This document shows positions 1-8,507 of a DNA stretch of 25,981 nucleotides, one piece after another. The notes under the pieces are model-generated. The model was not told the origin of the DNA and did no database searches. It saw nothing but the letters and a program-made list of their open reading frames with translations. Each line of letters starts with the position of its first letter. Positions within the stretch are counted from its first letter, which is position 1. Both the position numbers and the translations under genes were made by a program. The stretch lies in assembly GCA_964398955.1 (NCBI GenBank), contig CAYNOZ010000012.1:1-25981 (forward strand), given 5' to 3'. Source of the stretch: CAYNOZ01 sp964398955 (GTDB lineage Archaea; Methanobacteriota_B; Thermococci; Thermococcales; CAYNOZ01).

Positions 1-2
1 AA

Positions 3-119
3 CCAGAATTCACATCAAAACAACTCCCAAAACCAAAGAAAAAATCCGACTCTAAAAAGGAATATTTAATAAAATTGGATGATAAAGAGTATAGTACGAA
101 GGTTTGGGAAGGTAAATAA
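3..119 (+). CDS. C-terminal end of an unidentified protein (5' end outside window)
   Basis: The only frame open from the window edge gives a 38-residue lysine-rich tail ending at TAA 117-119. It has a KPKKK stretch followed by a short beta-like segment with YLIKLDDKEYSTKV. That last segment loosely resembles the strand pair found before the biotinyl linker of carboxylase/decarboxylase subunits such as PycB or oxaloacetate decarboxylase alpha, but no biotin motif follows, so this is only a hint. The next gene starts 39 bp later, so co-transcription with the aconitase is possible, although a TATA-like box lies in the gap. Function cannot be assigned from this fragment. Confidence 0.45.
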   Translation, partial: PEFTSKQLPKPKKKSDSKKEYLIKLDDKEYSTKVWEGK

Positions 120-122
120 TTC

Positions 123-153
123 TTTTAAATCTTTTTATTATATTTTATGGGTG
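123..153 (+). promoter_or_regulatory. TATA box and Shine-Dalgarno of the aconitase gene
   Basis: TTTTAAAT at 123-130 sits about 30 nt before the ATG at 159, the usual distance for an archaeal TATA box serving a very short leader. GGGTG at 149-153 lies 5 nt before the ATG and can pair with the 3' end of 16S rRNA. Both may act, or the gene may also be read from upstream. Confidence 0.45.
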
Positions 154-158
154 TTTGA

Positions 159-2072
159 ATGGATAAGAGTCTTGTTAGAAGGATTATGGAGGATGCATTG
201 GTTGAAGGAAGTATGGAGCCTGGTGAAGAGGTTAAGGTAGAGGTTGATCAAACACTTACTCATGATTCTTTAGGAACTTTAACGTATTTAGAGTTTGAAG
301 CTATGGACGTTTCCAGGGCTAAAACGGATTTAAGTGTTAGTTATGTTGATCATAATACTTTACAAACTGATTATAGATCTTCAGAGGATCATGAGTATTT
401 AAGAACGGTTGCAGCCAAACATGGTATTCATTTTTCTAGAGCAGGAAATGGTATATGTCATCGAATTCATTTAGAGAGGTTTGCTAGGCCTGGAAAGATA
501 TTAGTCGGTGGAGATAGTCATACTACTACTGCTGGTGGTGTGGGTATGTTGGCTATTGGTATGGGTGGTTTGGATGTTGCCTCGGCAATGGCTGGTGTGC
601 CTTTGTCTTTTAGGTTTCCTGAGGTTGTTGGGGTTCGTTTGGTTGGTGAGTTGCGTGATTGGGTTTCTGCTAAAGATGTTATTCTTGAGCTTCTTAGAAG
701 GGTTGGTGTTGAAGGTGGTGTTGGTAAGGTATTCGAATACTTCGGACCAGGAGTAAAAACACTTGACGTCCCAAGCCGAGCCACAATCACCAACATGGGG
801 GCTGAAACTGGTGCTACCACAAGCATATTCCCAAGCGACGAACAAACCAAAGAATGGCTAAAAGCCCAACAAAGAGAAAACCAATGGATTAAAATGACTA
901 ATGAAGGTGTTGATTATGATGAGGTCATTGAGATTGACTTAAGTGAGATTAAACCAATGGTTGCTTTGCCTCATAGTCCAGGTAATGTTGTTGAATTAAA
1001 TGAGGTTGTTGGATTAGATGTTGATCAAGTAGCAATTGGTAGTTGTACTAATTCTTCCTTCAAAGATTTGAAAAAGGTTTCTAAAATTCTTGAGGGTAAT
1101 AAAGTTTCTGAAGATGTAACTCTAATTATTAATCCTGGCTCTAAGCAGGTAGTTGAAAATCTTATTGAATCTGGTAATTATCAGACTTTAATCGATTCTG
1201 GTGCATGGATTAAGGATAATGCATGTGGTCCTTGTATAGGTATGGGAGGGGTTCCTCCTTCAAATTCAAGAACTGTACGAACTTATAATAGAAATTTTGT
1301 TGAAAGAACTGGTACTCCATCTGCTAAGACTTATTTGGTGAGTCCTGAAGTTGCTGCAGTTACTGCATTGGAGGGAAAGTTCTCTAATCCAAAATCTTTG
1401 AATGAAATTGGGGATGTTGATTTGCCTAAAACTCTTCATTCATATGAGAGCTTTATAAAACCTCCTAAGCCGCCCGAAGAGGCTGGTGATGTAGAAGTTG
1501 TCAGAGGATCTAATATTCAGCCTCTTCCGGATTTCCCTCCATTGCCTGAGAAGTTAGGTGGTGAGGTTTTGATTAAGCTTAGTGATAATATTACTACTGA
1601 TCAGATTATTCCAGCGGGTCCTGAGATTTTACCTCTGAGAAGTAATGTTCCGGAGATTTCAAAGTATTTATTTTCGACTATGGATGCTAGTTTTTATGAT
1701 AGGGCTATGATGAAAGATGGGGGGTTTATTGTTGCTGGAGAGAACTTTGGTCAGGGTTCTAGTAGGGAGCATGCAGCTATTGCTCCTAAGTATGTAGGTA
1801 TAAAAGCTGTTTTAGCGGAATCATTTTACAGGATTTATAGGGCTAATCTAATTAATTTCGGTATAGTTCCTTTAGTTGGCGTAACTAAGTTCATTGATCA
1901 GCAAGATGCGTTAGAAATTGATTTGACAGATTTAAATGAGGAAAAAATTACTGTTAAGAATAGAACTAAGGATGTAGAATTAGATTTTGATCTTATTTTG
2001 TCTGAAAGAGAGAGAAAAATTTTGAAGGCAGGAGGGTTATTACCTTTCGTAAGTAATAATCATCACAAGTAG
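159..2072 (+). CDS. acn: Aconitate hydratase, single-chain about 640-residue type
   Basis: Fe-S hydro-lyase interconverting citrate and isocitrate, cytoplasmic. The 637 residues hold the large catalytic part first (GGDSHTTTAGGVG near residues 114-126) and the swivel domain at the C terminus (LSDNITTDQIIPAG, then ENFGQGSSREHAA). The [4Fe-4S] ligands are visible as C296 in GSCTNSS and C356/C359 in NACGPCIGMGG. Both halves are in one chain, unlike the two-subunit isopropylmalate/homoaconitase enzymes. The length matches the short aconitase family (TIGR01342-like) rather than the 890-residue AcnA. ATG 159 is preceded by GGGTG. Wobble usage changes sharply inside the gene: G+T-rich to about 728, A+C-rich about 729-893, then G+T-rich again, with the reading frame intact. 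Exact substrate preference against homoaconitate cannot be settled by eye. Confidence 0.9.
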   Translation: MDKSLVRRIMEDALVEGSMEPGEEVKVEVDQTLTHDSLGTLTYLEFEAMDVSRAKTDLSVSYVDHNTLQTDYRSSEDHEYLRTVAAKHGIHFSRAGNGICHRIHLERFARPGKILVGGDSHTTTAGGVGMLAIGMGGLDVASAMAGVPLSFRFPEVVGVRLVGELRDWVSAKDVILELLRRVGVEGGVGKVFEYFGPGVKTLDVPSRATITNMGAETGATTSIFPSDEQTKEWLKAQQRENQWIKMTNEGVDYDEVIEIDLSEIKPMVALPHSPGNVVELNEVVGLDVDQVAIGSCTNSSFKDLKKVSKILEGNKVSEDVTLIINPGSKQVVENLIESGNYQTLIDSGAWIKDNACGPCIGMGGVPPSNSRTVRTYNRNFVERTGTPSAKTYLVSPEVAAVTALEGKFSNPKSLNEIGDVDLPKTLHSYESFIKPPKPPEEAGDVEVVRGSNIQPLPDFPPLPEKLGGEVLIKLSDNITTDQIIPAGPEILPLRSNVPEISKYLFSTMDASFYDRAMMKDGGFIVAGENFGQGSSREHAAIAPKYVGIKAVLAESFYRIYRANLINFGIVPLVGVTKFIDQQDALEIDLTDLNEEKITVKNRTKDVELDFDLILSERERKILKAGGLLPFVSNNHHK

Positions 2073-2210
2073 ATGTAGAAACCTTTATATTATTTGTATC
2101 TATTAATTATTGTGAATGAATTGACGTAAAACTAATCTTATTTACGAAAATTTGTTTTTACTTTATATTTTATTTTATATTATTTAATTAGACATTCAAA
2201 TAGATTAAAA

Positions 2211-2219
2211 TTATAAATA
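2211..2219 (+). promoter_or_regulatory. TATA box implying a leaderless transcript
   Basis: TTATAAATA centres about 27 nt before the ATG at 2242. Transcription would then begin at or next to the start codon. No Shine-Dalgarno sequence is visible before that ATG, which agrees with a leaderless mRNA. The rest of the 2073-2241 gap is plain AT-rich DNA. Confidence 0.5.
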
Positions 2220-2241
2220 ATGTAATTAGAGAAATGGTATA

Positions 2242-3015
2242 ATGCCTTTGATATCCGCAAAAATTTCAGAAGAATTACTAGACAAGATAGAATCTAAAGA
2301 AAATGATACAGATAAAAGCAAATCTCAAATCATACGTGAAAGTATAAGAAAATATGTTATAGATGAAGAAGGAAAATTAAACAATGAACATTTAGAAGAT
2401 TTAAAATCTCTCAAAGAAGAAATGAATCAGATGAAAAATAAAATAAAGGATATAGAGGATAATAACCATAATAACTCACAAAGTAGTGAATATGATCATC
2501 CCCATAATAATAATAATAATGATGTTGTTTCTAGAGGTTCTAATTTAGATAATACGGATAGACAGATAATCTACTATGTTTCTAATGGTTCCCATTCGTT
2601 ATCCACTTTAGCTGATAAAATAGGAGTAAGTAGGAGTACTGCCTATAGGAGAATGAGAAAGCTCGAAGAAAAAGGTTTACTGAAAAAAGTTTCGGATATG
2701 CCGGATTATACAAAGCTGGATTTAGATTTTACAGTTTTAAGTTTAGACGTTGAAACTAAAAGCTTAAATGATTGTGTAAATTACTTAAATAGTAGAGATG
2801 AAGTAAATCTTATAATAGAAACTTTAGGGGATCATGACGTTGTATCTTTAATAATAAACGATATGAAAAATCCTAAAGAAAATGTAAAGGAAATAATAAA
2901 CCAAATGGAAGAAAAAAATATAAAAATAAAGGATTTTGACGTTTCCACAGGAAGATCATGCGTAAAATTTGACTTCACCCCATCAATACCAGACGGGTGC
3001 AGAGAAAACGACTAA
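2242..3015 (+). CDS. Fused ribbon-helix-helix / winged-helix transcription regulator
   Basis: A DNA-binding regulator of 257 residues with two separate DNA-binding modules. Residues 1-45 look like a CopG/NikR-type ribbon-helix-helix (short strand LISAKIS, then helices with SKSQIIRESIRKYV). A charged coiled-coil follows (about 47-75), then an asparagine/histidine-rich low-complexity linker (about 75-103). Residues about 105-150 form an Lrp/ArsR-like winged helix (SLSTLADKIGVSRSTAYRRM), and about 155-240 a beta-alpha ligand-binding region like the RAM/ACT fold. Three cysteines (about 173, 241, 254) lie in the C-terminal part. It sits alone between the aconitase and a radical SAM gene, with its own TATA box. 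Ligand and targets are unknown; autoregulation or control of a neighbour is inference. Confident as a regulator, less so on the domain families. Confidence 0.75.
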   Translation: MPLISAKISEELLDKIESKENDTDKSKSQIIRESIRKYVIDEEGKLNNEHLEDLKSLKEEMNQMKNKIKDIEDNNHNNSQSSEYDHPHNNNNNDVVSRGSNLDNTDRQIIYYVSNGSHSLSTLADKIGVSRSTAYRRMRKLEEKGLLKKVSDMPDYTKLDLDFTVLSLDVETKSLNDCVNYLNSRDEVNLIIETLGDHDVVSLIINDMKNPKENVKEIINQMEEKNIKIKDFDVSTGRSCVKFDFTPSIPDGCREND

Positions 3016-3032
3016 AACCCTGAAAAACATAA

Positions 3033-3074
3033 TTTTAAATAAATTCTGAAGAATACCAATCGAAAATAAAGGTG
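3033..3074 (+). promoter_or_regulatory. TATA box and Shine-Dalgarno that set the start at 3084
   Basis: TTTTAAATAAA at 3033-3043 predicts initiation near 3064. AGGTG at 3070-3074 lies 9 nt before ATG 3084. A possible GTG start at 3072 falls inside this ribosome binding site, so the ATG is preferred. Confidence 0.5.
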
Positions 3075-3083
3075 GGCAGGATA

Positions 3084-4154
3084 ATGGAAGAAACTAACTA
3101 CAATTCTTATTTGGTTGGAGAACTACCTGAGGGATGTAAAAAATGTGTACTTGGAACAAAAATGGTTCTATACGTAACAGGTCTATGCCCCAGAAACTGC
3201 TTTTATTGCCCATTAAGTGAAAAAAGACAAGGAGACAACATTTTCGCAAATGAAAGACCTGTAAATAATATTGATGAAATAAAAGAAGAATCTGAAAAAA
3301 TGGAAGCACTCGGAGCCGGCTTAACAGGTGGAGATCCATTAGTAAAAATTGATAGAACAATAAAATATATTAAAAACCTTAAAACAGAGTTTGGAGAAGA
3401 TTACCACCTACATCTATACACAACAGGCAAACTAGCAACCAAAGAAACTCTAGAAAGATTGTATACCGCAGGTCTAGATGAAATAAGATTCCATCCAAAT
3501 CTCTTCGAAGACATCACTACAGAAGAATTAAATAACATAGAAAAAGCCTTAGAACACGATTGGGATGTAGGAGGAGAAGTACCTATCATACCTAATAGAT
3601 TAGAACCATTAAAAGAATATGCAAAATTCTTAGATAAAAAAGGAGCGAAATTCTTAAACTTAAATGAACTAGAAATGGCTGAAGTAAACTACGAAGAATT
3701 AAACAACCGAGGACTACGTTTAATAAGCGATGAAGGATCCGCCGTAGAGGAAAGTCTTGAAACAGGCCTAGAATTTTTGAAATGGGCCGAAAAGAACACA
3801 TCACTAGATTATCATCTATGCCCATCAGAACTTAAAGACAACATTCAAATGAAGAATAGATTAATAAGAACCGCTAAAAACATAAAAAAACCATATGAAG
3901 TAATATCTGACGAAGGTCTTTTAAGAAAAGTCGTAATAGAAGGAAAAACTAATCAAGAAATAATGAAAATCTTAAAAAAGTTAGAAGTACCAGAAAAAAT
4001 GATAGGAACAAATAAAGACAATAATATTGAAATAGCATGGTGGATTGCGGAAGATTTAAAAGAAATGAACCTTGACCTAGAATTCTACTTTATAGAAGAA
4101 TACCCAACATGGGATAAATTAGAAACCTTCAGATCCCCTCTAGAAGATCTTTAA
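3084..4154 (+). CDS. Radical SAM protein of the COG2108 type (PflA-like, function unknown)
   Basis: An S-adenosylmethionine radical enzyme of 356 residues when started at ATG 3084 (a GTG four codons earlier overlaps the ribosome binding site). The cluster motif CPRNCFYC (CxxxCxxC) binds the [4Fe-4S] cluster and SAM; LTGGDPL supplies the glycine-rich GGD/E SAM motif. An extra Cys pair, EGCKKC, comes before the radical SAM core. The C-terminal part after about residue 280 is a helical domain of unknown role. The sequence resembles the archaeal family described as related to pyruvate formate-lyase activating enzyme; the substrate is not known. It converges on a second PflA-like radical SAM gene 42 bp away. 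Third positions are A-rich throughout. Family call is firm, function is not. Confidence 0.8.
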   Translation: MEETNYNSYLVGELPEGCKKCVLGTKMVLYVTGLCPRNCFYCPLSEKRQGDNIFANERPVNNIDEIKEESEKMEALGAGLTGGDPLVKIDRTIKYIKNLKTEFGEDYHLHLYTTGKLATKETLERLYTAGLDEIRFHPNLFEDITTEELNNIEKALEHDWDVGGEVPIIPNRLEPLKEYAKFLDKKGAKFLNLNELEMAEVNYEELNNRGLRLISDEGSAVEESLETGLEFLKWAEKNTSLDYHLCPSELKDNIQMKNRLIRTAKNIKKPYEVISDEGLLRKVVIEGKTNQEIMKILKKLEVPEKMIGTNKDNNIEIAWWIAEDLKEMNLDLEFYFIEEYPTWDKLETFRSPLEDL

Positions 4155-4196
4155 ATTTCAAACAAATAAGAAAATTATAAAAATTAGCCTTCCTAA

Positions 4197-5090
4197 TCAA
4201 AATCCACGATAAAAGCCGAATTCTCGAGCTTTTTTAATAATTTCACGATATTCGGTATTTGTAATTCTTCTATTTAATTCTTTGTAATTATTGGCTTTAT
4301 AAGAAGGGTGATATTGCTTCATTATATTTATATAAGTTTCTAAGGATATTTCGTTAGCTAAAAATTTCAAAATTTTTCCTGATTCCGCTAAATTATTGGG
4401 AAGAACTAAATGCCTTACTAATAAGCCTTTTTGAGCTATACCATCCTCAATTTTTAGATTTCCTACCTGCTTATGCATTTCTTTTACTGCTTCTTTGTTT
4501 ACTGTCCAGTAATTATTAGCATTCGAATATTTTAAGGCTTTTTCATTAGATCCATATTTCATGTCCGGCATGTATATATCTATTAACCCTCTTAATTTTT
4601 TTATAATTTTCAGAGAATCGTACCCACCAGTATTATACACTATAGGTATTTTCAATCCCTTATTTTTTGCTTTCTTTAATGCTTTCACTAGCTGTGGTGT
4701 GAAATGTGTAGGGGATACCCAGTTGATGTTATGAGCTCCTTTTTCTTGTAATTCAATCATTATTTCTGCTATTTCTTCAATTTCTTTATAATTTCCTAAT
4801 CCTTCTTGAGATATTTCTGAGTTTTGGCAGTAAATACAGTTCATACAACAATTTGATATGAAGATAGTTCCTGAACCATTTTTACCTACCAAACAATTCT
4901 CTTCACCATAATGTAAATAATGGGAACTGATTTTAGTCTTTACACCTGATTTACATATACCATATTCGTTTTTTAGTCTGTTTACTTCACATTTGTGACC
5001 GCATAAATCACATGATTCCTGAATATTCCATATTTCTTCTACTCTAGAATTGAATTCTTCTTCATCCATAGACAGGTAATTAGGATCCAT
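4197..5090 (-). CDS. Radical SAM protein of the PflX/COG1313 type
   Basis: A 297-residue radical SAM protein related to pyruvate formate-lyase activating enzymes. An N-terminal cysteine motif CDLCGHKC...GICKSG (about residues 24-47) precedes the SAM cluster motif C-x3-C-x2-C in NCCMNCIYCQNSEIS. Family landmarks follow: GAHNINWVSPTHF, IPIVYNTGGYDS, IDIYMPDMKYG, LLVRHLVLPNN and a closing NRRITNTEY region, so the protein is full length. Its substrate is unknown; some PflX relatives are linked to glycyl-radical or peptide modification, but there is no such partner here. ATG 5090 is used; ATG seven codons later is an alternative. It faces the COG2108 gene tail to tail and is divergent from the isoaspartate methyltransferase, sharing a 95-bp upstream region. 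Confidence 0.82.
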   Translation of the reverse strand: MDPNYLSMDEEEFNSRVEEIWNIQESCDLCGHKCEVNRLKNEYGICKSGVKTKISSHYLHYGEENCLVGKNGSGTIFISNCCMNCIYCQNSEISQEGLGNYKEIEEIAEIMIELQEKGAHNINWVSPTHFTPQLVKALKKAKNKGLKIPIVYNTGGYDSLKIIKKLRGLIDIYMPDMKYGSNEKALKYSNANNYWTVNKEAVKEMHKQVGNLKIEDGIAQKGLLVRHLVLPNNLAESGKILKFLANEISLETYINIMKQYHPSYKANNYKELNRRITNTEYREIIKKAREFGFYRGF

Positions 5091-5185
5091 TGATTAGATT
5101 TACAAATGGGAGTTTAAGTAATTGGTTTTTTTTGGGAACCAGAAGATATTTTTAGATTTGGTCACTATTTTGTATGGATGATTGA

Positions 5186-5839
5186 ATGTTCTTTTCTGAT
5201 GACAAGGATTTTAATGATCAGAGGAAGGAGATGGTGAATAGGTTAGAGTCAATGGGTTCTATTAGTGATGAAAGGATTAAGCAGGCTTTTCTTTCAGTTA
5301 AGAGAGAAAATTTTATGGATACTAAGTATAAAAGCAGTAGTTACCATCCTCATAATCCTTATCCAATTCCTGGCAAGCAGGCTACAATTTCCGCTCCAGA
5401 TACATATGCGTTATTCTATGAGAGCTTAGAATTAGAGGAAGGAGATAACTTCTTAGAGATCGGTTCTGGAAGTGGTTATGGGGCAGCATTGGCTAAAGAG
5501 ATTGTAGGAAGCACTGGAAAAGTAACTACAATAGAAATGGATGATAATACATTTAAATTTGCAAAAGAGAACCTAAGAGAATATGATGTTGACCTAATTA
5601 ATAAAGATGGTAGAAGAGGTTATCAAGAAAACGCACCTTATGACAAAATTGCGATCACAGCTGCCACTGAAAGAATACCAGATCCGATAAAAAATCAATT
5701 AAAGGAAAATGGAAAAATAATAGCACCGATAGGGCCGAGCCAATGGTCACAAGTTCTTACCTTATATGAAAAAAGAGATAATGACTTAAAATCAGAAAGC
5801 CTAACAGGAGTAAGATACGTAAAACTAAGAAAATCATAG
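5186..5839 (+). CDS. pcm: Protein-L-isoaspartate O-methyltransferase
   Basis: Repairs damaged proteins by methylating L-isoaspartyl residues with SAM in the cytoplasm. The 217 residues match the family length. Visible features are the substrate-side motif GKQATISAPDTYA (about 63-75), the SAM-binding loop LEIGSGSGYGAALA (about 90-103) and the acidic end of strand 2, TIEMD. The C-terminal part has the family pattern YDKIAITAATERIP. No strong ribosome binding site is visible before ATG 5186. Codons are G+T-rich in the first third and A+C-rich later. It stands alone, divergent from the PflX-like gene and 188 bp upstream of thyX. Confidence 0.88.
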   Translation: MFFSDDKDFNDQRKEMVNRLESMGSISDERIKQAFLSVKRENFMDTKYKSSSYHPHNPYPIPGKQATISAPDTYALFYESLELEEGDNFLEIGSGSGYGAALAKEIVGSTGKVTTIEMDDNTFKFAKENLREYDVDLINKDGRRGYQENAPYDKIAITAATERIPDPIKNQLKENGKIIAPIGPSQWSQVLTLYEKRDNDLKSESLTGVRYVKLRKS

Positions 5840-6027
5840 TAAACTTTTCGAAATTATTTTATTATCCTTAAATCCTTAAAAATTGTCTTCTTGATAGTTA
5901 TTATTCTATGTGTAAATTTCTTTGATTAATTTACTAATAAAAATTATGTTTTTGCCGTCTTCGGTCTATTGAAAATTTATTAAAGTATTGATTTGAATTT
6001 GGTTATGATTGATATTTGGGGATTTTT

Positions 6028-6780
6028 ATGGATGATGAGAATTTGTCAAATAGATTGGATGAATTAGGTTTAAGCGTTGAGTTAAAAGAGTATACTCCTG
6101 ATCCTGAAGAATTATCTACTTGGGCTGCTTTAATTAGTTATTGGGAGGATTGGAGTTCTGATGCTTTGGAAGAGGTTAATAGGGAGGATGTAGATGATCA
6201 TTTGAGACGTGTTTTAGGTTATGGGCATGAGACTGTTATAGAGCATGCTAATTTTACATTTGCTATTGAAGGTTGTTCTAGGGTCTGTACTCATCAATTG
6301 GTCCGTCATAGGCTTGCTTCTTATACGCAGCAAAGCCAACGTTATGTTAAGATTGAGGAGGATGAGGAGAAGGTCTTCCAGTTACCTGATTCTATTAAGG
6401 GTTCTGAGTTAGAGGATGAGGTTAGGGATCATTATAGGGATAGTATGGATCTTTATGAGGATTTATTAGATGCTGGTATTCCTAAGGAGGATGCTAGATT
6501 TGTTTTTCCGCAAAGTGTTAGATCTAAAATTGTTGTTACTATGAATGCTAGAGAGTTATTGCATTTCTTTAATCTTAGGACTTGTTACAGGGCTCAATGG
6601 GAGATTAGAGAGATGGCTTGGAGTATGTTAAAGCAGGTTAAGGAAGTTGCTCCTGTGATATTTAAGGAAGCAGGGCCGCCTTGTGTGAGAACTGGTGAAT
6701 GTCCTTTCGGTGAACTAACTTGCGGGGAATTGGATGGCGTATTACGAAGATATGATAGGTTAAACGATGATATTGATTAA
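6028..6780 (+). CDS. thyX: Flavin-dependent thymidylate synthase ThyX
   Basis: Makes dTMP from dUMP using methylenetetrahydrofolate (or a related C1 carrier), FAD and NADPH. The ThyX signature RHRx7S is complete: R93-H94-R95 ... S103 in QLVRHRLASYTQQSQRY. The C-terminal dUMP/FAD region with NARELLHFFNLRTC and the tail CPFGELTCG are also present. ATG 6028 is chosen over TTG 6016 because GGGGA at 6018-6022 then serves as ribosome binding site; a TATA-like TTTATTAAAG at 5976-5985 predicts a leader of about 20 nt. The protein is very acidic. Its stop codon overlaps that of the convergent adenine deaminase inside the palindrome TTAA (6777-6780). No thyA is seen in the window. Confidence 0.93.
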   Translation: MDDENLSNRLDELGLSVELKEYTPDPEELSTWAALISYWEDWSSDALEEVNREDVDDHLRRVLGYGHETVIEHANFTFAIEGCSRVCTHQLVRHRLASYTQQSQRYVKIEEDEEKVFQLPDSIKGSELEDEVRDHYRDSMDLYEDLLDAGIPKEDARFVFPQSVRSKIVVTMNARELLHFFNLRTCYRAQWEIREMAWSMLKQVKEVAPVIFKEAGPPCVRTGECPFGELTCGELDGVLRRYDRLNDDID

Positions 6781-8489
6781 TCAACTATTAACGGAACGAT
6801 TTTAGCTTCGTTTGATTCTGGATTGATTTTTACTAGTCCTTGTGGAGTTATTTTTAATTCGGGGATTACTGATAGCCCTATAAAAGAGAGAGTCATGAAT
6901 GGGTGATTAAGTTTCCCTCCTAACTCTTTGTATGAATTGTTTAGCTTTTTTTCTTTTTTCATTACTTCTTCAGGATTTTTTCTTGACATGAGTCCGCCTA
7001 TTTCTAATTTTAATTTGTCAATTATTTTACCGTTCTTTGCTATGGCCAGACCTCCTTCCATTGCTTTTACTTTATTTAGGGCGGTGGCTAGGTCTTGATT
7101 ATTTGTTCCAACTCCAATTATATTGTGGGCGTCATGAGCTATGCTACTGGCTATAGCTCCTTTTTTCATTTTAAATCCTTTTGAAAATCCGTTAAATAAT
7201 TTTTTACCGTTTCTTTGTATTATAGATGTTTTTAGCACGTCTTTTGATGTATCTGATTTGATTTTTTTATTGTTTAGTTTTAAGGTTTTTTCAGTATTTT
7301 TGGTTATGACTTGATTGTCAAGAACTTCAATTGTTCTGACTTTGACTTTTTCTTGTTCTGTGTCAGATCCTGTTTTTATTATCAAGTCGTTTGGTTTGAT
7401 TTTGAAGTTGCCCATGGTCTTCTTGACATATTGGGGAGGATCGTAGTTTGGTTCATTAAAGACCTTAGTCCCTTCTTTTGCTACAAGTTCACCATCAATG
7501 AAGACTTTATTTACATTAAATTCTTCAAGGTTTTTGATCGTTACCAAATCAGCTTTGTTACCTGGAGCAATACGGCCTAATTCATCAAAATTAAAATATT
7601 GAGCAGTATTAATCGTAACCATTTGAATTGCTTCAACCGGATCAAGACCATAAGATACGGCTTTCTTCAAAGAATAATCTAAATGACCATTTTCAATTAA
7701 ATAAGTAACATTACGATCATCACTAACCATAGAAACATTTCTAGAGTCAATATCATTATTAATAACTGGTTCTAAAACTTCTTCAAGATTCTCTTCAGTA
7801 CTTCCCTCTCTAGCCATTACCTGCATTCCCATCCTTAGTTTTTCAAGAGATTCTTCAGGCCTAGTTGTTTCATGATCAGATCTAATACCATGCGAGAGAT
7901 ATTCTGACAATGTTCTCCCTGATAAACCAGGAGCATGACCATTAACTATCTTACCAAGATTCTTAGCAACTTCTATCTTCCTTAAAATCTCTTCATCCTC
8001 TTTTAAAACACCATCCACATCCATTACTTCACCAAGACTAATCGCTTCAGGAATATCACTGAAAATGCTTTCAATATCTTCAGAATTTAATTCAACACCA
8101 TGATATTCATAGGAACTAGCAGGCACACATGAAGGAACATCAATAAAGATCTTCAAAGGAGACTTTCTAGATTCTTCTGAGAAATATTCCACACCTTTAT
8201 ATCCTAAAACGTTAGCCAATTCATGCGGTCCTGCTACAACAGTTGTAGTACCATGAGGAATAACAACTTTAGAAAAACTAATAGGAGATAAAAGAGAACT
8301 TTCAATATGGATATGGCCTTCGATGAAACCGGGAGCGATATAATTAGCTTCTATTCTTTCTTTCGCCTTAATCGATTCATTAAAACTAACCGATGCAATA
8401 ATATCATTATTTATCCCAACTTCCCCATGGATAATTTCGCCTGTTTGGACATTAATTATGTCCCCTTCAATAGCTAAATCCATGGTCAT
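6777..8489 (-). CDS. ade: Adenine deaminase
   Basis: Hydrolyses adenine to hypoxanthine and ammonia; amidohydrolase fold with a binuclear metal site. Visible landmarks are the first metal motif GFIEGHIHIESS, VVAGPHELANV, GHAPGLSGRTLSEY with SDHETT, and the C-terminal AdeC-specific domain with SIAHDAHNIIGVGTNNQD. Length about 570 residues fits the family. The start is placed at ATG 8489, because AGGAGG at 8500-8505 lies about 10 nt upstream; a TTG at 8498 is too close to that site and an ATG at 8483 is an alternative. It is the last gene of a four-gene operon, 18 bp after the carbamoyltransferase stop. The plus-strand composition flips near 7580, in the middle of the gene, without breaking the frame. 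Confidence 0.92.
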   Translation of the reverse strand: MTMDLAIEGDIINVQTGEIIHGEVGINNDIIASVSFNESIKAKERIEANYIAPGFIEGHIHIESSLLSPISFSKVVIPHGTTTVVAGPHELANVLGYKGVEYFSEESRKSPLKIFIDVPSCVPASSYEYHGVELNSEDIESIFSDIPEAISLGEVMDVDGVLKEDEEILRKIEVAKNLGKIVNGHAPGLSGRTLSEYLSHGIRSDHETTRPEESLEKLRMGMQVMAREGSTEENLEEVLEPVINNDIDSRNVSMVSDDRNVTYLIENGHLDYSLKKAVSYGLDPVEAIQMVTINTAQYFNFDELGRIAPGNKADLVTIKNLEEFNVNKVFIDGELVAKEGTKVFNEPNYDPPQYVKKTMGNFKIKPNDLIIKTGSDTEQEKVKVRTIEVLDNQVITKNTEKTLKLNNKKIKSDTSKDVLKTSIIQRNGKKLFNGFSKGFKMKKGAIASSIAHDAHNIIGVGTNNQDLATALNKVKAMEGGLAIAKNGKIIDKLKLEIGGLMSRKNPEEVMKKEKKLNNSYKELGGKLNHPFMTLSFIGLSVIPELKITPQGLVKINPESNEAKIVPLIVD

Positions 8490-8507
8490 CGCTCCCAAAC
8501 CTCCTTT

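Noticed and set aside
501..850. Overlapping antisense and alternate-frame reading frames of about 80-115 codons inside the aconitase gene
   Set aside because: They coincide with the G+T to A+C composition switch, which removes stop codons in other frames; the translations are low-complexity and the aconitase motifs run straight through the region.
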